Below, piece after piece: positions 34,992 to 41,582 of a stretch of DNA of 64,000 bases. The notes below the pieces were generated by a model, which did not search any database, was not told the DNA's origin, and saw only the letters and a list, made by a program, of their open reading frames with translations. The stretch spans positions 62,001-126,000 of the forward strand of contig JAVXUO010001651.1 in the NCBI GenBank assembly GCA_033065855.1, read 5' to 3'. Source of the stretch: Escallonia rubra. Lineage: Eukaryota > Streptophyta > Magnoliopsida > Escalloniales > Escalloniaceae. The position numbers were made by a program, and so were the translations under genes. Numbering within the stretch: position 1 is the first letter of the stretch; each line of letters starts with the position of its first letter.

Positions 34992-35496
34992 CTCTTTTAG
35001 GTTCTGATCAATGGCCTAAAGCATTTTGTCTCCATGAATGTAAAACCCAAGCTACAAATTGTTGAAACTTTCATCAAGGTATGCATACAGGTCTTTCGTA
35101 TTAGTAGATATTTGTGACTTGAAAAGTTGCAGCCTATCATTTGCTTTTCTTGAATAACGCACTATTACTGTAGAATGCAGCATGGCTTTGCCCATTTATA
35201 TTTTTTGTTGTGGTCTAAATGCAGGCGTATTACCTTCCGGAAACTGAATATATGCACTGGGCGCATGCTCATCCGGTAAGAGAATTGTGCTTTCGAGGCT
35301 AGAACAAATATTCTAACAAACTTCTGATGCTCGGTACAATATCAAGACATGCACAATGAACCCCAGTTTTTTTACCTCGCAGGAATACAGTAAAAGTCAA
35401 ATCATCGGGTTGATCAACCTTGTGGCGACAGTAAAAGGTTGGAAAAGGAAAACCAAGCTGGAAGTGTTAGAAAAAATAGAGTCAGCCAGCATGTAG
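3766..35496 (+). CDS. VPS50: Syndetin (VPS50-like), C-terminal 813 residues, 16 exons
   Basis: Syndetin is the EARP-specific subunit that joins VPS51, VPS52 and VPS53 to tether vesicles for endosomal recycling; this role is known for the family and not tested here. Exons (start..end): 3766..3885, 7054..7085, 7174..7312, 8292..8858, 10377..10921, 10998..11061, 11186..11288, 11481..11656, 18002..18127, 19481..19551, 21282..21344, 33846..33918, 34753..34872, 35001..35078, 35225..35275, 35383..35496. They sum to 2442 bp, which is 813 residues plus TAG. All introns are GT-AG and phases match at every junction. Family-typical stretches include YSDLCHRIPESKFRQCLL (about residues 60-80), TGSSLCLLR before residue 468, DQWVK, NAKWEVKE, LLLGEFKHYKTRL, and a C-terminus with TKLEVLEKIESASM. 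Roughly the last 230 residues match the conserved syndetin C-terminal domain (DUF2451). The plant protein is about 1100 residues, so some 300 N-terminal residues lie off the left edge. The middle (about 98-470) is Ser/Asn-rich and probably disordered. The frame is intact despite heavy transposon load in introns, so the gene is probably functional. Confidence 0.93.
4676..5731. mobile_element. Mutator-like MITE
   Basis: It lies in the 3.2-kb first intron. The left end GGGTAATACCTC followed by ACTCCTTGAGGTTGGGGGTA is matched in inverted orientation by the right end (about 5690-5731). The termini resemble those of the elements at 13400-14390 and 48391-49350. The interior holds a CA run (5149-5185) and a GAA/GAT-rich stretch (5290-5520) in which a gatctgatgctaatggtgatgg unit occurs twice. 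Flanking 9-mers match only 5/9, so exact ends are uncertain. Confidence 0.6.
5732..7053. other. Intron remainder with unidentified coding-like fragments
   Basis: The rest of the first intron. Two + strand stretches read like exons but match nothing I know: about 6595-6707 (ALCLDHIFETNWGAAYASLL and on, ending at a GT) and about 6817-6921 (HIDLITEASEHAPMPSQTYD and on). They are not syndetin, because exon 3766-3885 joins exon 7054 directly in phase. A - strand open frame at 6013-6336 has no recognisable domain. Confidence 0.35.
7054..7085 (+). CDS. VPS50: Syndetin exon 2 of window
   Basis: A 32-bp micro-exon encodes DLETPDKQSN plus two bases of a split codon. The acceptor is ggcag and the donor gtagaa. 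It joins in frame to both neighbours, and the next intron is only 88 bp. Confidence 0.85.
7174..7312 (+). CDS. VPS50: Syndetin exon 3 of window
   Basis: It encodes YRFTYSDLCHRIPESKFRQ and onward to QPELK, one of the most conserved stretches of plant syndetins. The acceptor is ttccag and the donor gtcagt. It ends in phase 0. Confidence 0.93.
7532..7919. mobile_element. hAT-type MITE, copy 1
   Basis: A 388-bp element bounded by inverted CTTAGTTGCA and TGCAACTAAG, with a perfect 8-bp target duplication gctcaatc at 7524-7531 and 7920-7927. It is non-coding. It is the same family, in inverse orientation, as 22583-22964, sharing the GC-rich run beside the caaagcg end and most of the interior. It lies in the intron between exons 7312 and 8292. 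Confidence 0.92.
7928..8291. other. Intron remainder with older MITE-like end
   Basis: At 8060-8088 the sequence again runs from a GC-rich tract into cgtgcaactaag, the MITE terminus. A fragment of an older copy may therefore sit next to the intact one. Otherwise it is intron ending at the exon 8292 acceptor. Confidence 0.4.
8292..8858 (+). CDS. VPS50: Syndetin exon 4 of window
   Basis: This 567-bp exon (189 codons, phase 0 to 0) follows a ttcacag acceptor and ends before gtaagc. The first half is acidic and Ser/Thr-rich, a probable linker. The second half (WFQLRKDATSYVSQTLQRG, then SIHQFLKNYEDLNIFILAGEAF) is the conserved helical part ending in HRQNIY. Confidence 0.92.
8859..10376. other. 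Syndetin intron, 1518 bp
   Basis: AT-rich sequence without a recognised element or open frame of interest, spliced gtaagc to ttacag. Confidence 0.7.
10377..10921 (+). CDS. VPS50: Syndetin exon 5 of window
   Basis: The longest linker exon after exon 4 (545 bp). It starts ALKMVMEKETWLPMPPDTIQ after a ttacag acceptor and ends in phase 2 within an Arg codon (SSLCLLR) before gtgaac. It carries the conserved FAGLVGDGA and SRISKP segments separated by low-complexity Asn/Ser/Glu sequence. Confidence 0.93.
10998..11061 (+). CDS. VPS50: Syndetin exon 6 of window
   Basis: This 64-bp exon completes the split Arg codon and encodes LMDKYARLMLKLEIINVEFF followed by K. The acceptor is aatag and the donor gtatgt. 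It begins the helical C-terminal part. Confidence 0.9.
11186..11288 (+). CDS. VPS50: Syndetin exon 7 of window
   Basis: It encodes GMCQLFGIFFHFLFESF followed by a short polar stretch, ending in phase 1 before gtaagt. The acceptor is gacag. The hydrophobic segment is a conserved helix and not a predicted signal sequence. Confidence 0.9.
11481..11656 (+). CDS. VPS50: Syndetin exon 8 of window
   Basis: The exon completes a Tyr codon and encodes RLKNALSRIMQDCDQWVK, a Ser-rich spacer, and SFGLK before gtatcg. The acceptor is gctcag. The following intron is 6.3 kb and holds a solo LTR. Confidence 0.92.
12568..13336. mobile_element. Probable hAT-like MITE nested in solo LTR
   Basis: The inverted termini are TATGAAGCACGGAT on the left and TATGAAGAACGGAT read from the right end. 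The flanks gtttcaact (12559-12567) and gttttaatt (13337-13345) match 7/9. The span accounts for sequence absent from the sister solo LTR at 56211-59432. The interior includes a GAAGAA-rich stretch (about 12719-12765) and cgtatccgcg-type repeats near the right end. It is non-coding. Confidence 0.6.
13400..14390. mobile_element. Mutator-like MITE nested in solo LTR
   Basis: Long inverted termini of about 70 bp begin GGGCTAATTACACCTATGTC at both ends and include GGACACAAAGTTTCAAAATG. The flanking 9-mers aaaaaacaa and ttaaaacaa match 7/9. The interior holds a GC-rich imperfect repeat of about 20 bp (ccggcagccccttccctccc units, about 13745-13995) and long G runs (14155-14180). The - strand Gly/Arg-rich open frame across the GC-rich part is most likely a repeat artefact. 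Family members lie at 4676-5731 and 48391-49350. Confidence 0.85.
13745..13995. repeat. GC-rich imperfect minisatellite
   Basis: About twelve degenerate copies of a unit close to ccggcagccccttccctccc in tandem, inside the nested Mutator-like element. Confidence 0.75.
15790..16400. repeat. CA-rich low-complexity block
   Basis: Interspersed cacaca runs within the solo LTR. The sister LTR has the same kind of block at about 58500-58740, so it is an original part of the LTR family and not a later expansion. The 75-codon open frame in it is low complexity and not called. Confidence 0.7.
16905..18001. other. Intron remainder with unidentified 85-codon open frame
   Basis: At 16905-17200 there are gtgtccgacac-type motifs as in decayed hAT ends. 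The + strand frame 17340-17597 encodes 85 residues that look protein-like (NCRNDPSLLSQLLRRQGLEF, then EHDLAFYFAGEHSVIGLSAF) with no low complexity. I do not recognise the family. It is not part of syndetin, since exons 11656 and 18002 join in phase. It could be a captured gene fragment. Confidence 0.4.
18002..18127 (+). CDS. VPS50: Syndetin exon 9 of window
   Basis: 42 codons, phase 0 to 0: ERCAGADTITLVARLLHRSK and onward to EEFYVHL. The acceptor is ctgcag and the donor gtacgt. It lies in the conserved C-terminal domain. Confidence 0.93.
18128..19480. other. Syndetin intron, 1353 bp
   Basis: AT-rich intron, gtacgt to atcag. No element was recognised. Confidence 0.7.
19481..19551 (+). CDS. 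VPS50: Syndetin exon 10 of window
   Basis: It encodes VDSVPDLVEHIHRTTSRVLL then HID and the first two bases of a Gly codon. The acceptor is atcag and the donor gtgaga. Confidence 0.92.
19552..20391. other. Left part of the 1730-bp syndetin intron
   Basis: From the gtgaga donor at 19552 to the tandem duplication at 20392. It is AT-rich, with no recognised element or significant coding frame. After the duplication, 21218-21281 runs into the agcag acceptor of exon 21282. Confidence 0.6.
20392..21217. repeat. Tandem duplication of about 400-430 bp in intron
   Basis: Copy 1 is 20392-20788 and copy 2 is 20789-21217, both starting gtatacatagcaaa and ending near gatgacgg. They share long near-identical blocks such as gtgaaactatgaagaggagc and tggaaaatcatagacgtt. 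Copy 2 carries an extra segment (about 20877-20920). It ends 64 bp before exon 21282. Confidence 0.88.
21282..21344 (+). CDS. VPS50: Syndetin exon 11 of window
   Basis: It encodes YADRIANAKWEVKEIGVDHN after completing the split Gly codon, and ends in phase 2 before gtatgt. The next intron is 12,501 bp, the largest in the window. Confidence 0.92.
21345..22044. other. Start of 12.5-kb syndetin intron
   Basis: AT-rich intron. Near 21900-21990, cctaggaagcaccgg and ggatacgcggatacg resemble hAT termini and sub-terminal repeats, a likely decayed copy. Short (TA)n runs precede the next element. Confidence 0.4.
22583..22964. mobile_element. hAT-type MITE, copy 2, nested in hAT transposase
   Basis: A 382-bp element with ends CTTAGTTGCA and TGCAACTAAG and a perfect 8-bp duplication ctttggag at 22575-22582 and 22965-22972. 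It is the inverse-orientation sister of 7532-7919. It interrupts the transposase C-terminus between TPK and YAEGE, so it landed after the hAT arrived. Confidence 0.93.
24265..24522 (-). repeat. 129-bp in-frame duplication inside hAT transposase
   Basis: Units 24265-24393 and 24394-24522 both encode WLAP.RAMWSEKGISIVSDG and onward, 43 codons each, differing by a few residues. The IVSDGWS motif is thereby doubled. Confidence 0.9.
27162..28426. other. Intron segment with simple repeats and possible TIR element
   Basis: TG and TA runs at 27170-27222. A duplicated gatcaaataactg unit lies at 27212 and about 27301, each followed by a ccatc...gacg-like segment and ttagatctgttt. TA/CA-rich runs occur at 27640-27765. 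From 27768, gggctaatatcaaacctgtt resembles Mutator-like termini seen elsewhere, and GC-rich coding-like sequence follows (27950-28200), but I found no convincing right end. Confidence 0.35.
28427..28900. repeat. TG-rich minisatellite block
   Basis: Irregular tandem units such as tgtgtaactgtgtgcg and gtgtgggtgtgcgtgtagtt, with an internal poly-T/poly-G run near 28484-28508. Cys/Val-rich or Thr/His-rich open frames here are repeat artefacts. Confidence 0.75.
28912..29750. mobile_element. Internal-deletion derivative of the 22233-26067 hAT
   Basis: 839 bp with ends CTAGGTAGCACGGACA and the inverse CTAGGTAGCACGGACA, and a perfect 8-bp duplication catattag at 28904-28911 and 29751-29758. The left about 190 bp match 22233-22470 of the full element. 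The right about 530 bp match its 25590-26067 region, including gacctctggcgacagc. It lacks transposase and would depend on an autonomous relative. Confidence 0.93.
29759..31449. other. Intron segment with further hAT-like relics
   Basis: A 23-C run lies at 29902-29924. At 30560-30720, gcacctggtgc and gcacccg motifs recur, and at 30745-30845 ggacacctct and gaggtgtcc form inverted pairs like hAT ends. A + strand stretch near 31080-31230 reads DLSLDEPEMEAEVCTEEVND then an acidic tail in one frame, which is unidentified. No syndetin exon is present. Confidence 0.4.
31458..32022. mobile_element. hAT-type MITE, second family
   Basis: 565 bp with inverted termini TAGGGGTGCAACTTGGG and a perfect 8-bp duplication cacgtagt at 31450-31457 and 32023-32030. 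The interior carries inverted gcccgt/acgggc and gggctgg motifs on both sides. It is non-coding. Confidence 0.93.
32031..33845. other. End of 12.5-kb intron with TRIM-like relics
   Basis: At 33046-33070, gccttaacaaggacgctaag is the inverse of a segment in the TRIM interior (about 1850-1873), with 19/24 identity over the region. Similar text occurs at 32710-32730. This suggests decayed TRIM relatives, but no LTR pair could be drawn. The 3' end is the aacag acceptor of exon 33846. Confidence 0.4.
33846..33918 (+). CDS. VPS50: Syndetin exon 12 of window
   Basis: It encodes YVDLLLGEFKHYKTRLAHGG then IKKE, an almost invariant family stretch. The acceptor is aacag and the donor gtagtt. It restores phase 0 after the 12.5-kb intron. 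Confidence 0.93.
33919..34752. other. Syndetin intron, 834 bp
   Basis: Between exons 12 and 13 of the window, gtagtt to cccag. No element or coding sequence was recognised. Confidence 0.7.
34753..34872 (+). CDS. VPS50: Syndetin exon 13 of window
   Basis: 40 codons: VQDLLLEYGVENLAETLVEG, then LSRVKKCTDEGRALMSLDLQ. The acceptor is cccag and the donor gtttcc. Confidence 0.94.
34958..35000 (+). promoter_or_regulatory. CT microsatellite forming the splice acceptor tract
   Basis: An uninterrupted run of ct dinucleotides followed by gttctcttttag directly precedes exon 35001, so the polypyrimidine tract of this acceptor is a microsatellite that may vary in length. Confidence 0.75.
35001..35078 (+). 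CDS. VPS50: Syndetin exon 14 of window
   Basis: 26 codons: VLINGLKHFVSMNVKPKLQI then VETFIK. Its acceptor is preceded by a long CT dinucleotide run (from about 34960) that serves as the polypyrimidine tract. Confidence 0.94.
35225..35275 (+). CDS. VPS50: Syndetin exon 15 of window
   Basis: 17 codons encode AYYLPETEYMHWAHAHP between a tgcag acceptor and a gtaaga donor. Confidence 0.94.
35383..35496 (+). CDS. VPS50: Syndetin terminal exon
   Basis: It encodes EYSKSQIIGLINLVATVKGW, a basic KRKTK segment, then LEVLEKIESASM and TAG. The acceptor is cgcag. Confidence 0.94.
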   Translation, partial: EYSKSQIIGLINLVATVKGWKRKTKLEVLEKIESASM

Positions 35497-35839
35497 CTTC
35501 TGGTAATTTTGAAACCTCATATATAAATAGATATACACCTTTTTCTCTTTTCCCCCCTTGTATGGCCACGTCTATATAGTCTCACAATCTAAAAGTATAT
35601 CGTGCCTCCGTTGTAATATGACAGCTCCCCTGAAGGGAAACATCAAAATGCAATATGAGGTCACAGCATTCACGAAATAATAGCTTTTTGAGCATTGTAA
35701 AGGTCCAATATACCCTTTAAAGATACGCAAACAACTATTCTTTTGCATAATTATGTATGAGAAGGATGAAACATTCTTTTATGTCGGTTGCTATTAAAGA
35801 AAAATTGTTATTCATCAACCTCGTCATTTTGCTCCTTTA
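35497..35839 (+). other. Syndetin 3' UTR and downstream
   Basis: Sequence after the TAG. AT-rich atataaatag (about 35520) and ttgtaat motifs could serve 3'-end formation, but no cleavage site can be fixed from sequence alone. It ends where LINE-derived sequence begins. Confidence 0.5.
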
Positions 35840-36149
35840 ATGCTTAAGCGAGGAAAGGAGCAGTTCCAATGGTTCTTTTTATCATTAGCCATCTGGAAAA
35901 ATTTGATGAAAAACAAATCCTAACCAAAACCGCGGGAATGGGGTTGCACTGGCCGGTATGCAAGAGGAAATAAGGGGTTTCAATGGTTTTTTTTATTTTT
36001 GATAACATCGGGAATTGCATAGATAAAGAGCTCAGTGATGAGCATATTACAGGAAAGATGAGAATCATGACATGTTATGATTTAGCAAAGTTTAAACCAT
36101 CCAAAAGGAAAATATCAAAGCATACAGAAAGAACCCCTCATCGTGCCGA

Positions 36150-36640
36150 TTTTTCAATATACATTACAAAAATTGGTGGGTTCAAGGGCAGGCATCACGT
36201 GGTAGCAAAATAGTATCAATCCAGTCTTGATAATTCTAGCTTGACACGCAAAAGAAGCGAGGACCTTAGCCTCCTTAAGTTGTGATTTGCTGGCCCAGAA
36301 CATACTATAATAATGGAAATCAGAGATCATATAGCAAAAGTCATAAAACGTGGCTGCCACCGAGTCCATAATGTATTCAGTATCCGAAATCTGAGAGTAA
36401 AAAGGAAGAGGGCAGTATATACATTAATGTGAAGAAGTTCTTTTGTTAGGGCCCATTGTGATATAGTTAATAGGCCTTTCATAATAGCTGAATAACAGTC
36501 CGATGCTAAAGAAGGGAATGCAGTAGAACCACATCTCTTATGAATTGATGTTGTACAGGTAATGCCAACGCCAGTTCTAAGGTTAGACTTGTTGTATGAA
36601 ATGGCTAGGAAGATATTTACAGAGTTTCGAAGGTTATAAG
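36150..36640 (-). pseudogene. LINE RNase H domain (3' half of the inverted LINE)
   Basis: An RVT_3 type RNase H-like fragment beginning about NLRTGVGITCTTS and running to KEAKVLASFACQARI, with one frameshift near 36340. Its partner in the neighbouring LINE (40618-41004) has the same order, including HINV and KEARSLALFACHARL. Confidence 0.75.
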
Positions 36641-36734
36641 AACAAAGAGGGATTTGGGGTTGTATGACGAGAGGGTACTGTGTATTATCATTTAGATACT
36701 TGGTTGTAGATTTGGTATTTCGGAGAGAGGTATT

Positions 36735-39700
36735 GTAGTTGATTATCCTTTGTCCCATAAGGATAATATGTCTGATCGTATTTTCTGGCTTATCGTTAGA
36801 GTTTCGGAAGATTTGTTGGTTCTGGTTCAACTATGGACAACCCAACCTTTCTAAAAGACAAGCAACATGGCTCAGGCTATCTGGAGCCATTGAGCACATT
36901 TCTTTACCTCTAATGTTGCTCGGTGACTTCAATCAAGTTCTCTCACCATCAGATAAATGTGGTTATAATAATCTCTGCATCCAGAGCCACAAATTTTTGG
37001 CGAACTTCCTGGAAACGCATCACCTCACAGATTTAAAATGGGTGGGACCCCATTTACTTGGACAAATAACCGCGCTAAGAATGCTTGTACCTATGAGCGA
37101 CTTGATCGTGGTTTTGCCAACCCTGACTGGATTATGAGATTTCCAAATGCCCAAATCCGTAACCTAGGAATTCAAACTTCGGATCATGCCCCCATTCTTC
37201 TTATCATCAGACTTGATCAACATTTTTTACCTCGGCCAAAGCGCTTTGAATCTATGTGGCTTAAACACCCTCAAGAGTAACAAATCATAAGGATTGCCTG
37301 GTCCACTTTCGTCCCTGGCTCTCCTTTGTTTAAAGTAATGGCCTGAGGAAAAATCATGATGGAAATTATGAGGTTATGGAAGAAAGAGCGCTTTGGAAAT
37401 CTTGACGCTCAAATTCAACAGACCCAAGCACAAATTACACATTTTCAGTCAAGATGCACAGTTATTAGATCAGAATGCTAGAAGACAACTCTCTTGGCTA
37501 CTTGAATGCGAAGAAATACATTGGGCTCAGAAATCCAAGATTAAATGGCTTCAGTACAGAGATAGAAACACGAAGTTTTTTCACGCTTCTACTCTAATTT
37601 GAAAGCAATCCAATTTCATATCTTCTTTACAAAACGCCTCGGGTCAGCTTTTAGAATCTCATGGCGATATTTCTCACTGTTTGGTCGAGCACTTTAAAGC
37701 TATCCTTAACCCGGGCATCATGGCAGAGCATCAGTCCCTGATATCACAGAGTGTGGCCTCTATCACCAAAAGACTCCTTCCCCGCTAATCTGAGTGGATT
37801 GATCGACCTTTTACTGTCTTGATGGTATTCCTGCAGTGGTCTATCAGCAATGTTGTCACTTTTTGGAATGACAAATCACTGCGGCAGCTCTGTCCTTCTT
37901 TCGATCGGGACATATGCTTACAGAGGTCAATAACTCCTTTATTGTGCTCATCCCTAAAGTACCCTCACCGTCAAATGCAGATGACTTCAGACCTATTTCC
38001 CTTTAAAACACCATATATAAAGTGATTGCTAAAACTCTAGCTAACAGGATCAAACCAGTCCTCAACCTACTCATTTATGAAGATTAGAATGCCTTTGTCC
38101 ATGGATGTCACATAACTGATAATCTCTTTATTGCCCAAGAACTCACAAACAAGATTCGTAAGCATAGTACATGCAATCTTCACCTTGGGGTAATCAAAAT
38201 GGATATGAGTAAAGCGTATGACCGTGTTAACTGGGCTTTCCTGATAGCACTGCTCACAAGAATGAATTTCCCGAGGCATTTGATCAGTCTCATTATGACT
38301 TGTGTAACATCGGTCTCTTATCAAATTTTAGTGAACGGATCGCCTTCATCAGTTTTCAAACCTTCTTGTGGGTTACGACAGGGAGATCCGATATCCCCAT
38401 ATCTCATCATACTCTGTGCAGAAGCTCTATCTGCAGCTTTGGACTTAGCAAAGACACAAGGAGTAATTAAGTTATAAAACCTGGACCTCGCAGCCCTCCA
38501 ATCAACCATTTATTTTTTGCTGATGACACCTTGACCTTTTCAGAGCTAAATTACATGTCTTGCAAAGCTATCAAAAAGCTTTTAGACATTTATTGCGGAG
38601 CCTCAGGTCAAATGATCAACCATAAAAAATCAGCCATCACCTTAAGTCCATCATCCACCCTTGTACTCTATCAGCAGGTCTCCAAATACTTAGGCTTCAA
38701 AATTTTGGACTCCTTTGGAAAATATCTGGGTGCTACGCTGGATACACACCGGAAATAATTTTTTCTTTAGCTTCTTAAAAGGCTACGGAAAAAATGCGTT
38801 GGATGGAAAAGTATCCTTCTTAAAAAAGCTGGACGTGCAACTCTCATTCAATCGACCCTCTCGGCTCTTCTTATATACCACATGCAGGTATATCTTTTCC
38901 CTAAATACGTTTGTAAACAGATAAACTCTGTTATTTCCAACTTATGGTGCTCATGGGACGATTACCGAAAAGGTATGCATTGGATCAATTGGCACTCCAT
39001 TTGTGCTCCAAAAGCAATGGGTGGTCTTGGTTTTAAGGACACACATCTCTTCAACTTGGCATTATTAGCCAAATCAAGTTGGAAAATTCTGACGGATCCG
39101 GATTGCCTTTTTTCCAGAGTTCTGACTGGCAAGTATTGTGTCCGCTAAGTTTTTGAAGTCTGCCCTGTCATTGGTAACTTCTCTTAGGGTTGGAGGAGTA
39201 TCCTTGCGGGCCGCCAAGTCTTAAATCGTGGACTCTGATGGCAAGTAGGTACATGGTCTAAAATATCTATTTGGTCTGATGATTGGATTCCGGGTTTGGG
39301 CGAGAAACTGGATCACCTATTGGGTATTCAAAATCTTCGGCCTAATCATCCTACTTTGGTGAAAGATCTTATTACCCAAAATTCATGGAATACTCCTTTG
39401 GTTCGGGAACTCTTCCTGCCTAACATAGCTAACCAAATTCTCGCTATTTACCTTTCCAAACATCCTTTGGCTGACCAAAAATTATGGAAATCTACTCGGT
39501 CAGGCAACTTCTATGTTCTCTCTGCCTATAACCTTTTATACTTCAACTGCCAGAATGAACGAGTGGCACGAGGCCAAAGTACATGTGTGAATGTTATTGA
39601 AACTCCAATTTGGTACACCTTATGGTCCCTTCCTATCCCTCAAAAAATTACCTTTCTCCTCTGACAAATTCTTTGGAACCGACTACCAACCCGAGAAAAA

Positions 39701-39934
39701 CTTCATAAACTCAGAACTATTGATTCACCGTACTGCCCCATGTGTAACTTACAGGAGGAATCTATTGATCACTTGTTCTTTCATTGTCCTTAAGTTCGGC
39801 CTGTTTCGTTTGGCGGCCATCTAGGCGTTAAAACTGACCAGTTTCAGTCCTCTTTCAGAGTCTGGCTTATTGCTTGGCTCACCAACATTTCTCCCGCCAA
39901 CAAACATCTTTACTACAATACATTCATTTCTTCT
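36735..39934 (+). pseudogene. LINE ORF2 (endonuclease, reverse transcriptase, zinc domain)
   Basis: The decayed ORF2 of the inverted half. Order: the C-terminal half of the apurinic-type endonuclease (LLGDFNQVLSPSDK at 36910, FTWTNNRAKNACTYERLDRG at 37050, then TSDHAPILL); reverse transcriptase (IKMDMSKAYDRVNWAFL at 38195, GLRQGDPISPYL at 38370, FADDT at 38515); and the zf-RVT region (WSLPIPQKITFLL, with CPMCNLQEESIDHLFFHCP at about 39735-39790). Motif A aspartate and the ADD pair are present, but many stops and frameshifts break the frame. Confidence 0.85.
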
Positions 39935-40617
39935 GGGGTTTCAATGGTTATAGCTCAGATCCATATTCAACTTCTTGTCATGGTCTAAGAGATTAGACAA
40001 GTTTTATCAGTGTAAGTTCAAACAACACCATTTGAAAAGTGGAGTGGGAATTTGTGTCATGAATACTTTGGGAGTACAGAAGGACTAAGTAGCTATTTCT
40101 TATGATCCAACGGGCCCTTTTCTGTCAGAAGCAACACTAATAGTTTTGAAGGCTTTGAATCGGGTGAAGCATGAAGATTTTTGCATATCATAATATACAC
40201 CAATTCAAAACGCCTGCATAATCATATTATAGGGTTGTTGAACTTATACAATGTTTGTTATGATTGTACTGTTTTCACTCGTGCAAGATGATTTTCGAAC
40301 ACTCATGCAAGATGATTATCAAGCAAGAGACTATTGTTTGAAGCAAGTTAACTAATTACTTTTGCATGCAAAGTAAGGTCACGAGTATCTATGGAATTGA
40401 CCACTCTTGAATTAGTTGCTTGTAGACTCGAACTTTGTTGATGTTAATAGTTTTTAGCTTTAAATATTAAGTTTATGTACAAGACCGGCCTTAGGGCCAT
40501 ACAACAAATAGGAAACGTCTAGAAACAGTATGTAAATATAACTAGAGATTAGAACATGGAGACGTAAACCCAAACTATACTAGGAAAAAACACTTACCAA
40601 CATAGACTGTCCAAAAC

Positions 40618-41004
40618 CTAGTCTTGGTAAACCGATAACCGAGCATGGCAAGCAAAAAGTGCTAATGAACGTGCTTCCTTCAAAAGGTGTGGGTCGGCCC
40701 TGTTCATACAGTAGTAGTGGAATTTATTCAGCAGGTGACAGAGATCATATATAATAGGTGCCACCGTATCCACAATATCCTCGGATCCCAACATCTGAGA
40801 TAGAAGGAAATAAGAATCTGTTAGCACATTTATATGAAAGAAATTGTGTTTTAGAGCCCACGTTGAAGCAAATAATAAGTAATGTGATAAGGCAGAAAAG
40901 ATGTCACATGATGAGGTAGAAAAAGAGGCCGAGGCACATCGTGTTGCGAGATGATAGCACGAGACCCCGATCCCTGCACGAAGCCGGATGGAATCAAAAA
41001 ACAT
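40618..41004 (-). pseudogene. LINE RNase H-like domain
   Basis: A 128-codon open frame with RAGIGVSCYHLATRCASASF, WALKHNFFHINVLTDSYFLL and LLKEARSLALFACHARL. This is the RVT_3 type RNase H found at the end of many plant LINE ORF2 proteins, and the best-preserved of the three copies in this region. Confidence 0.8.
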
Positions 41005-41582
41005 ATATATCTACATGGTAATCGTCTTGGGTTTTATGCAGTGACAAGGAGATGTATGGATCACCGAAGCCTCTGGGTTAAGAGAGTAGACCCGATGGAG
41101 AGGCGAAGGTGAGCAATTTGTTTGTGGTAACTGTCTTGGAGAACTAGGTAGTTTCTTGGAGAAATGAGAGATATACTAGTTAAGTGGTTTATTTGGTCTA
41201 TTGCGAACGTAGGGTTAAAAGGTATTTGGTTAAAGACGGCGTTGTTCCTGTGGGTCCAAATAGTCCAAAGGGAAGTGGAAAAATAAACTACTGCAAGCCT
41301 GGATCTTCCGGGTCCGTAGCCGGGATTAATCCAAGCAATAAGCTATTCTCGGAAAGAAGTCCCAATATTTGTCGTTTGTATGTCAAGAGGTACCCCAAAC
41401 CAAATCGGTCTAATTTTTGGGCACAAGAGGAAAGCATGGCTTGCATCTTCCGGTTGTAAGTGGTACAACAGGCATAATTATGAGTTGACTACCTTGAGCC
41501 GGTGAAGATTCTTGTAAAGGGGTAATCTTTCCCACAACATTTGCTAGACTAAGAAATTAAATATGAAGGGTAGGGACAACCT

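Larger units (their letters stand above)
35988..39934 (-). mobile_element. LINE insertion with 5' inversion (twin-priming layout)
   Basis: The shared 15-mer ggggtttcaatggtt flanks it (35974-35988 and 35-49 of 39900), consistent with a target duplication. At the left the - strand ends in a short A tail (T run at 35985-35999). The adjoining 36000-36730 encodes RNase H on the - strand (LRTGVGITCTTSIHKRCGST, then ISQWALTKELLHINVY). The rest, about 36735-39934, is in + orientation and encodes endonuclease, reverse transcriptase and the zinc region, stopping just before RNase H. So one element is present with its 5' half flipped at about 36730. It is truncated within the endonuclease domain. Confidence 0.72.
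35840..40440 (+). mobile_element. Old LINE 3' fragment split by a later LINE
   Basis: The left part (35840-35987) reads QFQWFFLSLAIWKNLMKN, typical of the linker between the LINE zinc region and RNase H. The right part (39935 to about 40440) reads HHLKSGVGICVMNTLG then ISYDPTGPFLSEATLIVLKA, an RNase H-like domain with stops. The two parts are continuous if 35988-39949 is removed. The fragment is 5'-truncated and dead. Confidence 0.65.

Noticed and set aside
36735-40440. A single continuous + strand LINE through RNase H
   Set aside because: The 15-bp duplicate at 35974 and 39935, the - strand RNase H at 36150-36640 and the T run at 35985 fit an insertion with a flipped 5' half into an older fragment better than one intact + strand element.
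41184-41459. + strand open frame of 91 codons
   Set aside because: It is antisense to the LINE ORF2 region on the - strand and has no domain of its own.
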